A stretch of 64,000 bases of DNA, from assembly GCA_009869945.1 (NCBI GenBank), contig WIXG01000010.1, forward strand, positions 515,589-579,588, read 5' to 3'. This stretch comes from Mesaphorura yosii (taxonomy: Eukaryota; Arthropoda; Collembola; Poduromorpha; Tullbergiidae). Under the pieces are notes generated by a model. It was not told where the DNA came from. It ran no database searches and saw only the letters and a list, made by a program, of their open reading frames with translations. Shown piece by piece: positions 52,155 through 62,800 of this stretch. Made by a program: the position numbers and the translations under genes. How positions within the stretch are numbered: position 1 is the first letter of the stretch; each line of letters opens with the position of its first letter.

Positions 52155-53449
52155 GATTTTTGAAGCTGCGATCGACCAGTTCAGATCTACATCACGGATA
52201 CGAACGGCGCACTAAAACTGCACTGATAATTGCACTCTCGACTGTCCAAGCGACGACGCAGATCGAGCTCAAGTGACTCAAGGAACTCACGACTATTTCA
52301 ATTTTTCAACAAGAAAAGCTCCGTCGTCCATTAGTTTGGAGGACACATTTGCATAAAATGGTAACGAAAACAGGTGAAAGCAGGGTGGACATTTCCACCA
52401 TGACCATAAACTTAATCTACATCATTCGAAATGTAGAGATTTCTACGTATATTGTCGTTGTCACACGTGTGACATGCGCCTATACGCGATGTTAATCACA
52501 TCTCGACTCCAGCACCGAAGTCGTACTCATAAAATCGTATGAAATGCAAAGACCAGAAGAAGCTAGCGTACATGTAAGTCAGGAGCTATTTATATTTGCT
52601 CTAGATAAGATATTTTAATGACGTCTGCAGATTTTATTTGTCTTGCCTGGTGCTTGTCTTATGCCTTTCATCAACCAGGCCAGGGCAGTGCATTTGCATT
52701 TGTGTAATTACACCATGCACATTGCACTGCTGAATGCTGACTGCTTACTGGATTCAGTCTGGATTTGGTTTCAAATCAATCTGAGCCTGACCCCAAGAGA
52801 TTTGAATAGAAATGTCTTTATCTCCTTGTTGACATTTGGAAACTGGAAACTCAACCACAGCCCACAGGCATACTCACAGGCAGACAGGCCTGATGTCGGT
52901 TCGAATCTGTATACTCTATTATTGGATCGGACAGGTTTGACGTCTACACCACATTACTTGGTTTGGCTTGGCACTCGGGCCACAGTCGAAGCACTGCATC
53001 TTGCTAACTAACTTAACTAACACGGCATCCGTGCTGATTAAGTGATACTGACAAGTGCATACGATCCCATATCGAAAAGAACAACTCACCTAAATTCCTT
53101 TCTGCGTAATTTTCTTTTGCAAAGCCTGAAACGGGGTCAAACTATCCTAGGCTCCCGAAAATACGGTGATGCAGATGCCAGAGTGATATGTGAATGCTAC
53201 AAGCAGATCATACGTAAATCAGTGAGCTAACGACCTTTCCAAAAGTAAATAATGTGGCAGATGGTCGATGGTTAACTGGAATTTATGCTCCAATAGCAGG
53301 CTTCGGCTTCTTGCTGACATCATGACGCGGATTCTTTTACAACTGGTCAACGAACACAATGACAATGAACCACGAACCATGGACGTCTTTCCTTGCCATG
53401 AATGTCTAGTAGTTAAGTCATGAGTAAAATAATATGCGATATGCGAACG
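52155..53449. other. Spacer between mos 5' end and SLC4 3' end, about 1.3 kb
   Basis: Should hold the mos promoter and leader. Open frames such as 52,643-53,011 (plus) have no recognisable similarity. I see no repeat element or RNA gene. Confidence 0.6.
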
Positions 53450-53455
53450 TTTATT
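53450..53455 (-). terminator. Ae2: Candidate SLC4 polyadenylation signal (AATAAA)
   Basis: A canonical AATAAA on the minus strand lies about 245 nt after the stop codon, implying a 3' UTR of about 265 nt. Confidence 0.55.
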
Positions 53456-53698
53456 TCTCTAGACTTGCCCCCTCGTCCTAAGTGTAACATGGCGCGTCCT
53501 AAAATTATTTTAAACGTACTTTGGTATATTGCGTCAGTTATTGTCTAAATAAAATTTGTTCAAGCTACTTGTAAAACTTAACACACAACAAGCTATAGTA
53601 TGTATAACACGTGGACTTAAGTCTTAAGGTTGCTTAAGGCAAGACCTTGTCAACGAAGTAAGCATTTTCTGAAACTGTACAACATCGTATTCGTGGAT

Positions 53699-56121
53699 TT
53701 AAGTATGTAGTGGCACTTTCCCATTTCTAATGGGCAAGTCAGGCTTCCCATTCATGCCCTGGCTTTTAGAGTTGTCATAAGCTTGAGCCTCTGCCTCTGC
53801 CCCTTCATCGACAGAAAACGTCATCTCCTTCGGGTCGCAAATCTCTACTCCATCTGCGTCAAGCTGAATTTGGAAGAAAGAATTAGCAATGTTGACAACG
53901 CATTAGGCATCAATGTGACTTACTGCTGCGAGTTCCAAAGGCTTGAACCAAAACGGCAAACCAAAGTATCGGAACGGAACCAGAAGGAAGATCATCAAAG
54001 GCAATGATAATGCAGCTGGAGATTCTTTGATTCCCCAGAGGAATCCGAGGCAAAGGACTTGAATTATTGTGAAAAGATGCATTTTTATGGTCCGGACCTG
54101 CCGATAGCATCAATTGCACAAAATTGAACTTATGATTGTCCAGATTGTTTATGTTGATGTAACTCACGCGTCTGACGAACGGTACTTGAGGATGATTCAC
54201 CGACTGCTTAAAGAACAAGCTAATTCTCTCTAGGAACTGTACTCCAGCCATGGATGAAACGCCCATGAAAAGGAAGACGCCAAGTAAGACCGCCATGGGA
54301 ATGTAGACTAACACGTTCGCCATTAGGATGGAGAGTCCCACCAACAGGCTGACCATAAAAGAAGTGACCCTTTGCTCTGAACAAAGCAGAACTTGAATAA
54401 ACCGGAAATATTTGTACAGCGTTCTGCCTTCCAGCTTCCTTACCTTTGACTCCGATGATGGAAGGCTTCTGTCCAGGCGGATCATTCGATGAAAAGACCG
54501 TTAGAGCGACAGTGTGAGTAACTAAAGTCAGAATGCCAAAATTTCTCATTCAAGAGGCGAAGGTTTTAGAACATAAACATACCACATCGTACTGATGCCG
54601 CTGAAATCCAACATGTACCCAAGTATCCCATGACTAAATTGACGAAACACATGAGCAGCACATCCAAATGGAAGCCAGATCCTTTTCTGAGCCTAAGTTC
54701 TTTCTTCCCTACGATTAGCCTGGAAAATTGTCATTCCACATTAAGATGTATGCTTTTCTTCAGGGCGCGATAGAATAGCATATCTGAGTTCTTACTCCGC
54801 TATTGATGTCTCCATAAATACCAAGATAAAGAGAAGTAGTGCTGGAATAGCTGCCGCTGCCACCCAGTAGAGAGGCAACTGTCCAATGGGGTCCACTAGC
54901 CACCCATTTCTTTCTGGGTTGGATGGATGAAGCCCTTGAGATAAATCTGGCAGGTTTAACTTATCGGTTTGAGTGTCTTTTAGGATATAATCCAGTAGGC
55001 CCATGAAACCGATTGCAAACAGAACAGCGAAGTTGGCAATTGTCTTCCGCAACTGAATAAAAGAAAAGAGAATTTAGGACGCATGCAAACTCATTCAACT
55101 CAAGGTGTCTCATTTACCGTATTTGTGAAGAAAGTCGTGGTTCGGACCAGTTTTAACATGTGCGCAATTAAGAATGTGCCAAGCATGAGAATCAGTGATA
55201 GCAGTGCTACATTTGGACGGGCATCGTCAGGCTCCGGGGTAAAGGCAGTCGAATTGTCGACAGTTAAATAACTTGAGTCACTAGAAGGATACTTTCTTGA
55301 AAATGCAATTACATACATTTTTAGGATGCCGATTTCTTACTTTGTGCATCTTCCGTAGGTCTTCATAAGCCGATGAGACTTAAAAACCTGAAAATGTAGG
55401 ACACTTGTCAGCTGAATTAATGGAGACCACGAGTAGAGTCAAAGACTCCACTGACCTTGCCAAGACTTTTGAAACTTTCAAAAATAAACACGAACGAAAT
55501 TAGTGTCGCGTAAATCTCTTGTGTGAAGCGACTAAAAAACCGAACTATTACGCTTCCATCAAAAGCCACAACGACGAGACCAATCACAACCATCCACAAG
55601 CCTATCCATGTTCGAATAGCCAGGAAATCGTTTCCAGTCAAGCCTTGATCCTTACAAAACTAAATCAAACAAGAGTATGTATGATTAACGCATCTCATAC
55701 AGGTGAGAAAACCGAAATTCGAGCAAACCTGGAATAGACTTTCATCAAAGACAAGCGTTGTGCTGCAAAACATGAGAACCATTGATATGTTGTGAAAAGG
55801 CAAGAAATTGAACTAACTGAATAGTTGTAGTTTAAGTTTAGTTGCATCGTCTTACGCAGTGCTGCCAACAATCAGCAGAGGCTGGCCACTGAGCAAGGAC
55901 ATCATGATCCCTCCAATGCCGGAACCAATGACAGTCTCCGTAAGTCCGATGAATTGGTCCGTCTTGACAGCTGAGCAAAATCAAAGCAAAGGTGAATACT
56001 TTACCCTGATTCTAGTTTTCTAAGCAAGTGCCTAAATAAACCAAAACTTACCCATCAAGCCTCCAAAACCAATGGCTCCAGACACCGCAGCAAAATACAA
56101 GAAAATTATTGTTGCCAAACA
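53699..56121 (-). CDS. Ae2: SLC4 exons 16-27: membrane transport domain and C-tail
   Basis: Residues 709-1,263, starting [20 protein letters not shown] (TM1). Retained family features: [68 protein letters not shown] (E1005), [22 protein letters not shown] (R1054, where AE1 has the anion-site Arg730), [32 protein letters not shown] and [29 protein letters not shown]. An NST glycosylation sequon (N879) lies in the extracellular loop before ARPNVALLS. The tail is LDADGVEI then acidic, ending KVPLHT. TM1 and TM3 differ from the family (see findings). Confidence 0.95.
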
Positions 56122-59100
56122 CTAGAAAGGATAAATAAGACAAGTTATTAAATAGGCTAAGTTATTACATCCAGGAAAAACTGAAAGCAGATGTCATACC
56201 TGTGAATCAAACCCATCCTTCAAATCAGACAAATACAACGGATACCGTTTTCGAATGTCGTTGCGAAGTCCTCCAAACAATCTCTTCGTGCGCACGAATG
56301 GATTCACCTCAACAACTTTTTCTGAAAATTACGAGAGCATACTGCATTGCTGTTTGGAAAATCTAAACCTTCAAAAGTACCTGGTGATAGAGGTGCCTTT
56401 CCATCTCCAGAGTCATAAGCAGTCGATTTTTTCTGCTTTCTTTCAAGAATCTGTTTGGACTTCTCCATCAAGTCCTGGAATGGAAAGCAATTATCATCCC
56501 AATTCCAATCACCGGGCGGAATGACGATTGAGGCGTCCAAGAAGTCATGAATTCCTCTCAACAAATGCTTGCGGTCAGAGGCTTTGTAAGCGATGTTATG
56601 AAATTGCTGTCAAATTAGAATTCAGATTAGAACCTTTTGCTACAAGTGTGCCCGACAATGACAATACTTACTCTGTTCGACATCAATGTAGAAATTGAAC
56701 GACCTAAATGTTCCAACATGTTTACCATTTTATTTTCAATCATTTCAATCATTTTGCAAACAATGAGCTAATGCATACAGGTATAGGAACTTGCCAATTT
56801 CTTTGTAGTCCAGATCGTCCGAGCTTGGACCCATTAAGACGAAAATAAATCGCACCGGTATAGGAACCTAAATGAGAGTAGGGCATCGTTATTTAAAGGT
56901 GAAAGCTGGATTGAATTATTTGCTGTAGACCCACCTCAGTTACATTTGGCATGTACACACTTTCAGCCAGTCGCACGAAAGCGACCGTGTGACTTTCCAT
57001 ATTGTCATCCACTCCACATAGAACGAGAGCCAACTCACTGCCAATGGGAATTCGGCGCAGAATGTGTTCATGTCCAGTTATCCACCTCATGTCCTCTTCT
57101 GACAATCCGTGTGGCGAAATCTTTGCCAAATCCAACTTCAACGAAAGAAAATAATATGCCTTAATCTACCAGATAAATAGACAAGCATTCAAGTAGGAAA
57201 CATGGTCGTACAGCAACGTGGATCGAGTCACGTAATTGACTGGAATTCTCTTCCCGCTGCTCACCACCGAGGTTCAATCCAACATGTTCACCATAATGGT
57301 CGTTAAACTTGGTTATTGTACTGTTTCTTCTGTGCAAGATCCTGTGATCTGGACTTGTGGCGCTGTGTTTCAGTTTGTCCTCGAATATTGACTGCAAAAA
57401 TATTGAAAACGTGGATTAATCATCAAGTCCTTGTATGCTTTGTAACAAAGTTGCCAAATAGTATTTACGTGCAAGTTGGCCAGACTTCCAGTGTTTCTCT
57501 TGAGACCGAATTTCCAGCCATGGCTTCCGTCATTAAGATGCTTATGCTTCAGCAAGAGATTCCTCAAAACGACCACTTTCTCTTCCATCAATATTACGTC
57601 ATCCGCCCCCATCTGTTCTACAACTCTGTACGCAATTCCAGGCAGATCTTTCTCTTCGAGATCAAGCAAAAGTACGCCTAACGAGGATTGCAAAAGACAG
57701 AATTCTAAAGCTAGTGTCGAAGAAGATAATGCAGCAGTACAATTTACCAGATTCGATTAAGCGGCGGAGGTTGATTAAAGCGTGAAAGCTCAGCGATGCA
57801 ACATGCGGCTTGCCCCATCTGTTTGTTCCTTCCTCCACGTCTTCCTCGTATTTAATCCATCTTGCAGTTTCTGTCCACTCCTTTTCTGTTCCATGAGCCT
57901 CCTTTGTCAAGATGTCCAGCTCGACAAAAACCTACGGTGGCACATAAGTTCGAAAAATACCGCAATACTGACACATTGAGCGATTTCCAGTGATTCAGTG
58001 ATGCTAATCTTTATACCTCATGAGGATCGTGGTCGTACTTGGCGCCTTTCGGTGTCGGTGGTGCATTGCTATCGCCATTAAGATAGAATTTATGACGCCT
58101 GAACGCTTTAGTATCCTGGAAGCGATGACCTATTTAGCAAATCACATGTATTAACCATTAATGTAAAAGTTAGTGCTCGGTTTACAATGTCGTTAATTTC
58201 AAAAATCTTACTGCTGAGGTCATCTTTGTCAACTTCGGCCATGTCCAGCAAATCGAAGCCTTGCAGCATGAGAGGGACACTTGCAGGAGCACGCTGGGAG
58301 CCCTGTTTTAGTCGCCAGCTCGGATCCTCATACTTTGGAGTTTTGGGCCTTAAACACAGAAGTAGAACTCATTACACTTTACACATCACAAGTCCACACA
58401 TAGCGCAGGGGTTGTATTACCTTATTTTCTTTTTTTCAACGGTTTCATCCTCACCAGGTTTTAATGGTGCGCCACCTAAAATATAGGAACATAAAGTGAT
58501 CACATAAAATTAGTGCTTCTCATGAGTCCGGAGTCGCGAAGTTGAATCACCATAGGCCGGACTCAGATTCATTGAGTCGTGAGTCCATCATTGCCGGGCT
58601 CGGACTCGCTGACTAAAAAATGAGTTATAAAAAATGACAGTTCGAGTGTACTCCTGCTCGAGCTAGCACTCGCAATTTGAACACAGCGCTGATGCTGGTT
58701 AAGCACAGTGTCGTTTCAAACTTTGTATTTTTAAGTTTATCATTGGCTCAAAGTTTTCCCCTTACGAGTCCAAGACTCGGACTCGAGCGAGTTCTCAACG
58801 GTAGGACTCGGACTCGTCTGGGTATGAGTCCGGCTCAAGGGGACTCGGACTCGGACGCGAGTCCAGATTCGGACTCATGAGAAGCACTACATAAAATCAC
58901 AGTGGATAAAATGAAGTGACTTTAATTAATCGTCAGGATTTCGATTGATTGTGCTGAATTAACTTACCAACTTCAAATTGAACTTTTCTTTGAGAGCTGT
59001 CCGTTGGAACCAGATCAGTAAAAGTGAACGGTTGTGCTGCAGCCGCAGCTACGACCCGTGTATCACTTGACGAACTTCTTCAAGAAAGGCAAGAAAATCA

Positions 59101-59816
59101 GCAAATCATCCCACTGCACTAGCAGTCCTTCAGTTAGCGAAGGAATTATTGGACAATTGGACGTACTGTTGCGATAATAGCGGCGTAGACTCCAGGCCGT
59201 CTTCTTCGTCACCAATCGTAGTAGACGGAACTTCACTTTTGCGGGCCCCTCCCGGGATTTTCCTAGGCTCAGATTTGCAGGTTTTGCCAGAATTTTCCGC
59301 TTCATCGGCTCCAGTTGGGGTACTTTGAACCGTGGACGTCGATGTTGCCTTGCGCCGACTGCGACCCAGCGGTTTCAACGGGTGATGAATCAGGGGAAAG
59401 TGCTCACTCCTGTGTGCTAAAGTCAAACAATTTAATACACTGCTATTCTTCGAGATGAAAACGTGTACACAGCGTTAATTGAGTGCTTACATTGAAAGTC
59501 ACGTTCGTCATAACGTCGAGCATCTGGAGTGGTGCCCTCATCGTCCGTACCCAACACCCCTAAACCAAATGTTCCAGTCTGGTGAGTCGGAGAGGCTAAT
59601 TCGTGGATTATGTCGTCCAAAAGCGAATGATCTTGTTCCGACCTCTGTGAAATATTCGGCAACTGTCACGTGAGATTTTGGCACAGGCACAGAATGTATA
59701 GAAAGAAGGCCGGTCAATGTAAATTCTGCACGCGTTACCTGAGGAGTCGAGCTTGACGTTGGTGGACCGGGCGGGTTGTCTTTGGAAAGATCGAGCGGAT
59801 TCTTGGAAGGATCCAT
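53699..59816 (-). CDS. Ae2: SLC4 anion-exchanger (AE-type chloride/bicarbonate transporter), complete
   Basis: A plasma-membrane exchanger controlling intracellular pH and chloride. Twenty-seven exons: 59816-59739, 59644-59491, 59416-59167, 59077-58968, 58475-58421, 58348-58212, 58129-58017, 57931-57748, 57677-57469, 57391-57212, 57135-56935, 56867-56795, 56703-56672, 56606-56381, 56321-56200, 56121-56052, 55970-55856, 55762-55729, 55659-55456, 55387-55341, 55295-55118, 55052-54796, 54719-54583, 54521-54444, 54376-54168, 54097-53924, 53863-53699. All phases join, giving 1,263 aa, close to vertebrate AE2/AE3 (about 1,230-1,240). The [14 protein letters not shown] signature (320-333) and Glu in LVFMETSI (E1005, where AE1 has the proton/sulphate-gating Glu681) favour AE over sodium-coupled members. 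An in-frame TGA sits 6 nt before the ATG. The exon 4 acceptor could be 3 nt further in. The gene symbol follows the fly AE gene and is by class, not proven orthology. Confidence 0.95.
56200..58348 (-). CDS. Ae2: SLC4 exons 6-15: conserved cytoplasmic Band 3 domain
   Basis: Residues 216-708. Shows [148 protein letters not shown] and [20 protein letters not shown], in the order of the AE band-3 cytoplasmic domain and its junction to the first membrane span. The domain dimerises and senses pH in AE2. Exon 12 ends with a GC donor (see separate entry); exon 13 is only 32 nt. Confidence 0.95.
56780..56790 (-). repeat. Ae2: 11-bp direct repeat, intron 12 copy
   Basis: GTTCCTATACC lies directly after GCAA at the intron 12 donor. 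The other copy opens exon 12 (56,857-56,867), 77 nt away, so exon 12 is bracketed by the two. Confidence 0.7.
56793..56794 (-). other. Ae2: GC splice donor of SLC4 intron 12
   Basis: After GAAATTG the intron begins GCAAGT, not GT. Splicing here gives [16 protein letters not shown], which aligns with the family's DYxxxGRxxATLMTER. A GT donor 5 nt downstream (GTTCCT) would shift the frame, and the homology would be lost. GCAAGT matches the consensus of the known minor GC-AG class. Confidence 0.8.
56857..56867 (-). repeat. Ae2: 11-bp direct repeat, exon 12 copy
   Basis: GTTCCTATACC forms the first 11 nt of SLC4 exon 12, encoding Val-Pro-Ile-Pro. This segment is conserved in the family (VPxPVRF), so this copy is probably the ancestral one and the intron copy derived. 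Confidence 0.7.
58421..59816 (-). CDS. Ae2: SLC4 exons 1-5: variable cytoplasmic N-terminus
   Basis: Residues 1-215. Starts [14 protein letters not shown]. Exon 2 has the acidic [10 protein letters not shown] segment. Exons 2-3 carry the AE-type [23 protein letters not shown] box, then a basic GRSRRK and a Ser/Thr/Glu-rich stretch. Exons 4-5 have [17 protein letters not shown] and [17 protein letters not shown], matching AE2/AE3 N-termini. This part is poorly conserved in the family, so exon borders rest on phase plus these boxes. Exon 3's only acceptor that avoids a stop is TTTAG. Confidence 0.88.
58503..58510 (+). repeat. 8-bp target-site duplication, left copy
   Basis: CATAAAAT, repeated exactly at 58,890-58,897 on the far side of the element. 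Confidence 0.88.
58511..58530 (+). repeat. MITE left terminal inverted repeat
   Basis: 20 bp, identical in inverse to 58,870-58,889. Confidence 0.92.
58870..58889 (-). repeat. MITE right terminal inverted repeat
   Basis: 20 bp, perfect reverse complement of the left end. Confidence 0.92.
58890..58897 (+). repeat. 8-bp target-site duplication, right copy
   Basis: CATAAAAT, matching 58,503-58,510. Confidence 0.88.
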
Positions 59817-59830
59817 TTGTCACCTTTCAT
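59608..59830 (-). promoter_or_regulatory. Ae2: Upstream ORF overlapping the SLC4 start out of frame
   Basis: An ATG at 59,830, 14 nt before the SLC4 ATG, opens a different frame. After splicing exon 1 to exon 2 it runs 42 codons to a TAA at 59,610-59,608. TTTATCATCTCAG just upstream looks like an acceptor, so a leader exon may begin at 59,834. The upstream ATG has a weak context (T at -3), so leaky scanning to the main start is likely. Confidence 0.4.
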
Positions 59831-59834
59831 GGAC

Positions 59835-62800
59835 CTGAGATGATAAAAACTGACTCAAATCATGCGATCATGCGGCATTGATTCTCTTTTTTATTCGTGT
59901 CGTTTTCAAGAAAGATTGGCTGATAATTGCAGGAGTCGAGCCTCAAGGCTGGCTGACTAGTTGTCAAAGTGATTGGGTACATTCGACACAATAAACCCGA
60001 ATTTATGATCAAATACCAAATAACTTCCACGTGCGCCGTTTCCTTTCTTTTGGGACAACATAAAAATGCCTTCACAAGATCAGCGAGTTGAAATGACAAA
60101 ATGACAACATAAATACCGGTTTAGTCCTCATTCAGTCCAACGATGCAACCTGACTGTGCGTTTTTTTACCTCAATTGATAACTTAATTACTCCGCTGTTC
60201 TTTCGGAACGGCCTCGATCAGACTGAGACTTCAGACAATATGACATAATGACGGGATGAGCTTCATTGCTTTGCTCGGCATGGTCACGAGCGAAGCTCAA
60301 CAAAATTCTTTTGTTTGCAACATTCCTGAGGGAAAATACCGTCAACAATTGTATGGCACAACGCACATGCTCGAATTCCATTCCAACCAAGTTTACGCTT
60401 ACATTTGTTGTACGTCTTGCGAAAATCCATTCATGAGACCAACCATTTAAATCGCCGGTTTCGCAATCGTAGCCGCAGCGTGCCGTGCCGGTAATAATAC
60501 GGTGTTATTTCAAGAGATTGCTACCTTTGCATTTTAAAGAAACGGAGGTGGGAAATCACTGGCACACAAGGACTCTTACAAAGTATTTATTCAACAATCG
60601 AAAATTGTTCCCTCAGGTCTACTGTGCTGTACCGGCATTCTTTCACACTTACTTTAAATTCTGCATCACTACTCATTCATTGTAAATTTTGTGGTCATTC
60701 CAAGATGGTAAACTTACAAACGTGGCTTGCGAGTCATTGTCACTAGACAAGACAATAGTGTGATCACGAGACTTGTATGTACTTTGCGATGCACTTTATG
60801 CCGATATCAATACTACTCTATCCTCACATGCTACTAGTTGAGAAACGAATCGAATGAGTTGAACAAACCGATTTATTAAGAATGCTTCCGTCCAAAACTA
60901 AATTGCTTCTCGTGTAGTTAATAAGTTAATGTCTACGTTCTCACGCTACACTCATTCATGAATGAACTATTCCTCGTAATTACTATTTCGAATTCGAATC
61001 TGCACATTGGTTTCATGAACGACAATATTTGGCTTCCGCACACTTTACACACGTGTCACCGTAAATTGAACTCGAATCGAGAATCGAGAAAATTGAATTT
61101 GCTATATGAAATTGCAACTTATCAAAATCGAACTGAAACACTGAAGGCCTGCATTCTACATGCATTACCCGTGCATAGTAAGAATTTTGTGCGATGCGCA
61201 AAATTTCTTGATGCAGCGTACGCAAAAAAGAGGGTGACGAGATCCCTCCGAATTTATTGGGCTTACGTAATTCGCGATTCACTTTTCACGTATCACAAAA
61301 ATCTCAATAGTGTTACGTGGCAGCGAGGGTTCCATTCGGAACTTCGTAGTAAACAACTGCCAGGTGCGGTGTTCGCAAACACCACAATCGGAATTCACTA
61401 CACATCGCTTGTTACTCAAATGGGAATCATGCAAGTTGACCCTCCGCCACGCAACACAATAATATAGATGTTTACAGCTCGGACATTCTGATGAGTGCGT
61501 GCGTGGACATGCAAAAGTGCTGTCAAGATGTCTCAACAAAATTCGGATTGAAAGCAAAACCACCGGTCGGAAATGTACAAATGATCAACCCTTGCATACA
61601 ATTCTATGCAAAGTGCAAATGGAGTGACAGAATAACGCGGCTGCGGTGTCTGAATTACGTTCAATTTCGTAGCACTCTTCATGATGCGAATTCCTTAACA
61701 TTGCTAGACAACTCGGAACCTTAATTCTGGGACAGCACGTGAGGGTTTGTGGTGCGGGAGTGCAGTGGACCGGAAATTGACTTGATATCGGCTACAACGC
61801 AAAACTTAAACCCCAAGTCGCGTGTTTCATTTCATAATCCAATGCTGTATGCATTATTTCAGAGTTCGCGTCCAAATTATGCTGCCGTGACTGGAAATCA
61901 GCTTTTGCGTACATGATTTAGTTACGTTGCATTACACGCACATGGGTTTTAATTGTTGATATTGATATTGCGAGCGTTTCAAAATTAAGTCGCGGCCCAG
62001 CAAAGCAAAGTGACACGTGAAATTGTACCTTAAGCTTTGCCGACAAAGCAAAAATTAGTACAAAGCGAAGTTAAGAATACAAAAGTCAAGCGTTGCGACA
62101 AGTGTCAAGCTTAAGCGTAAAAGCCGCCTGTACTGCTTCGCTGTGACCGTGATTGAAAGAATTCCGAATATTTTATTGAGGTATAAAGTCAAACAATGCG
62201 AGGAAATAAGTTTCGAATGAAGTGAAGTCATTTTATGTTTACACTTAACTCTTTCCAGGAACGCAATTTTGGTGACAATTACGCAAATGTCAGAAATTCT
62301 AAGACTTGACTTTGAACTAACCTTCGCCGAGCTAAGGAGGAAATTCTTCGTGACTCATACAGCGACTGCAGCTTTTACATTGGATCACACTGTTACTGCA
62401 TTAAAATCCTGGGGGATTTCGCTTTCTCAGGAATTCTAGCTAAATGATAAACTCTGCCACTTTTCTCAGACTTCTACATTCGTTCAGCCTAATTTTAACC
62501 AACGGCTATTAAAATTAATTAAGAGTCCCGTCCTCTCCGTCTGCAATGAGACAACTAAATTAACCGCAAACACAACAACAAATCTGCTGAGACAAAGCGA
62601 GCGAAATTATACGCCATGTGCTCTCCCGCTTCTGCTCGTCCACTACTGGAAGCTAAATGTAATACGAGCTTTGTGGGACAGATTGAGACTCCGCGACCTT
62701 GAGTATTTTTCCGAAAAATGCGTAGCACACAATTTGCCCGGAGAAAGACGATAATGGCTATAATTCCCCCTGACAAGCGAGCTAAGATTCCGCGAGAACG

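Larger units (their letters stand above)
58511..58889. mobile_element. hAT-like MITE (379 bp) in SLC4 intron 4
   Basis: Both ends carry the same 20-bp sequence as inverted repeats: TAGTGCTTCTCATGAGTCCG at 58,511-58,530 and its exact reverse complement at 58,870-58,889. The element is flanked by the 8-bp duplication CATAAAAT (58,503-58,510 and 58,890-58,897). Ends starting TAGTG and an 8-bp target duplication are hAT-superfamily traits. The ends and subterminal zones are packed with GAGTCC/GGACTC words, which could be transposase-binding repeats. There is no transposase frame, so it would be non-autonomous. Without it and one duplication the intron would be about 105 nt, normal for this gene. 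Confidence 0.9.

Noticed and set aside
60958-61467. 169-codon plus-strand frame upstream of SLC4
   Set aside because: No recognisable domain, no splice partners, overlapped by opposite-strand frames; long chance frames are common in this window.
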